64,000 nt of DNA from NCBI GenBank assembly GCA_003255025.1, contig QANY01009424.1:248001-312000 (forward strand), read 5' to 3'. The notes under the pieces were generated by a model. The model ran no database searches. It was not told the origin of the DNA and saw nothing but the letters and a program-made list of their open reading frames with translations. The translations under genes were made by a program, and so were the position numbers. The stretch is from Datisca glomerata (lineage: Eukaryota > Streptophyta > Magnoliopsida > Cucurbitales > Datiscaceae). Shown here piece by piece: positions 62,555-64,000 of the stretch; position 1 is the stretch's first letter, and each line of letters begins with the position of its first letter.

Positions 62555-64000
62555 AACATAACCAAACCACAAATGTCATGTTGAACTTAACTGAATTTAA
62601 AATTTTGACTTTTTCATCAAGTTGAATCGAACAAAAAAATAACACTACAGAATCGATCAAATTGATCATTTTTTATTTGAGTCAATTCAGTTTGATCGGT
62701 TCGCTATATTTTTAACATCTCTACTCAATAAGAAACAACTGCTCGTTGGTTCAACAAAAGCTCACTTTCGGAGAAAAATGTAGATTAAAATAAATTTTTT
62801 TCAAAATGCATATTAGAATTTTGAAATGAATTTTAAGTAAATAATAATTACACCTAACATTTCATTAAGCTCCATTTTTTATATATTATAAAATTACTTA
62901 ACTCTTTGCCACAAATTTTTATATAATGAGAAAACCCAGAACAATGATGAGCCAATAGACCTATAATGACATAATTTTATCCATAAATATTAATTAATTA
63001 ATAATCATAGATGAAAAGAAAGGTTTAAAAATAGAGGAAAAGAAGGCTATAACCCACTTTTACCATCCATAATCTTCGCGAGATTTGAGATTGTCTAATA
63101 TTATTAAAAAAATGTGGCACAATGTCGGGCTCGCTGGATGTAAAGCTCCGGTAAATACAAAATTGGGAAAGGTTTATATATGAATGACGTAATCCATTTT
63201 TCACCTACTTGTAAAAAAATATTTGTTTATTTTCTACCAAAGTTATGATATATCATAAAATTACCTCAAGTACATGAGCTAATTTCAAAATCAACTTTGA
63301 CATTCTTCTATTTATATAAGTTCATAAGACAAATTTCTTCTGAATATGCATCAACCGGCTACTTTAGGTAAGAAATTCATTGATAAGTCATTATTAATTA
63401 TATGTCACATTTCTAATTTAAATGGTTCAATAAAGAAATAGTAAGCTATTAATTAGATAATGGCATTTTAGTCCTTCGCATTAGGTCACTAGGATACTTA
63501 AAGAGCTTTTCAGTTCAGTTCGATTTTATTAATTAAAAAATATTTGTAAAAAATTAAAATAAATTATTAAAAGAAAGATAATATAAATATAAATTTTTTA
63601 TTTAATTTAAAAATTATCAAAATTTTAAATCAAACTGAAACTTCAATTTTTTTAATTTTATTGAACCGAATTGATTTTTTTTAAAGAACCGACCGAATAC
63701 CGAATCAGTCATTTTTTGATTTGATTGGTTGAGTATAAAATTGTTTTTTACCATATTTCTTGTTTCCACTTTCTATCTTACTTTTTCTTGGTATATGCCC
63801 ATCGCATAGTAAAATTTTTTGTTAATATTATTTTTATTTAGTTAATAAAACTAAGAAGTCAGTGATTATGCGTGTAATTTAGGACGGAAAGTTGATATAA
63901 TTTATCCAATTCTTTTCCCAGCTTATATAATAAAATTAAGAGTAAACTATACTAAGCTTCCTAATTTTATTGAGCTAGAAGAGTATCGGTGAATTAATTA
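62555..64000. other. AT-rich end of the window, no gene seen
   Basis: No convincing open frame. At 63,500-63,735 a low-complexity stretch with CAGTTCAGTTCGATTTT on the left and AACCGAATTGATTTT.. AACCGACCGAATACCGAATC on the right looks like another CGGTTC-type inverted-repeat element; a smaller similar patch lies at 62,580-62,700. Confidence 0.4.

Overview
The window is plant nuclear DNA, almost certainly from a eudicot. It is strongly AT-rich and long stretches have no open frame. Every long coding trace belongs to a plant transposon lineage (plant LINE, Ty1/Copia, Ty3/Gypsy Athila and Ogre/Tat-like, CACTA, MULE), except one intact host gene, an ALOG/LSH-type nuclear regulator at 22,118-22,687 (minus). 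The species cannot be told from the sequence. No CRISPR array, rRNA or credible tRNA gene was seen.

Layout. 1-930: 3' end of a degenerate LINE. 1,543-1,880: hAT-like repeat. 4,604-8,641: gag-less Copia element (minus) with 152-bp LTRs and a perfect 5-bp target duplication. 9,295-10,140 and 20,542-21,275: two diverged direct copies of one AT-rich segment; between them lie a near-full-length broken LINE (about 10,930-17,000) and a 5'-truncated Copia (17,588-20,541) that keeps its 3' LTR. 22,118-22,687: the LSH gene, with a TATA box about 85 bp upstream of the ATG and a MITE-like block starting about 185 bp upstream. 24,010-28,240: foldback MITE, TRIM-like pair of LTRs, and a MULE-type element with long inverted termini. 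29,190-32,051: internally deleted CACTA element with 3-bp target duplications and two transposase fragments. 33,376-39,698: non-autonomous gag-only Gypsy with 1.4-kb LTRs and three kinds of tandem array. 39,808-60,601: a Harbinger-like MITE split by two LTR retrotransposons, a pol-less Athila (minus, 40,201-46,722) and a 13.8-kb Ogre/Tat-like Gypsy (plus, 46,748-60,550). 60,815-62,554: two solo LTRs of the TRIM-like family and a SINE-like unit. The last 1.4 kb is AT-rich with no gene.

How the parts relate. No operon or pathway is present. The transposons look dead or non-autonomous: stops and frameshifts in the Copia and LINE coding regions, missing pol in two Gypsy elements, and catalytic-residue changes in the Ogre-like RT and integrase. 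The main interest is in architecture: nested insertions that can be ordered in time, satellite-like arrays inside retroelement LTRs and 3' regions, and a lone developmental regulator whose promoter is bounded by a transposon. I found no convincing new multi-gene biological system.
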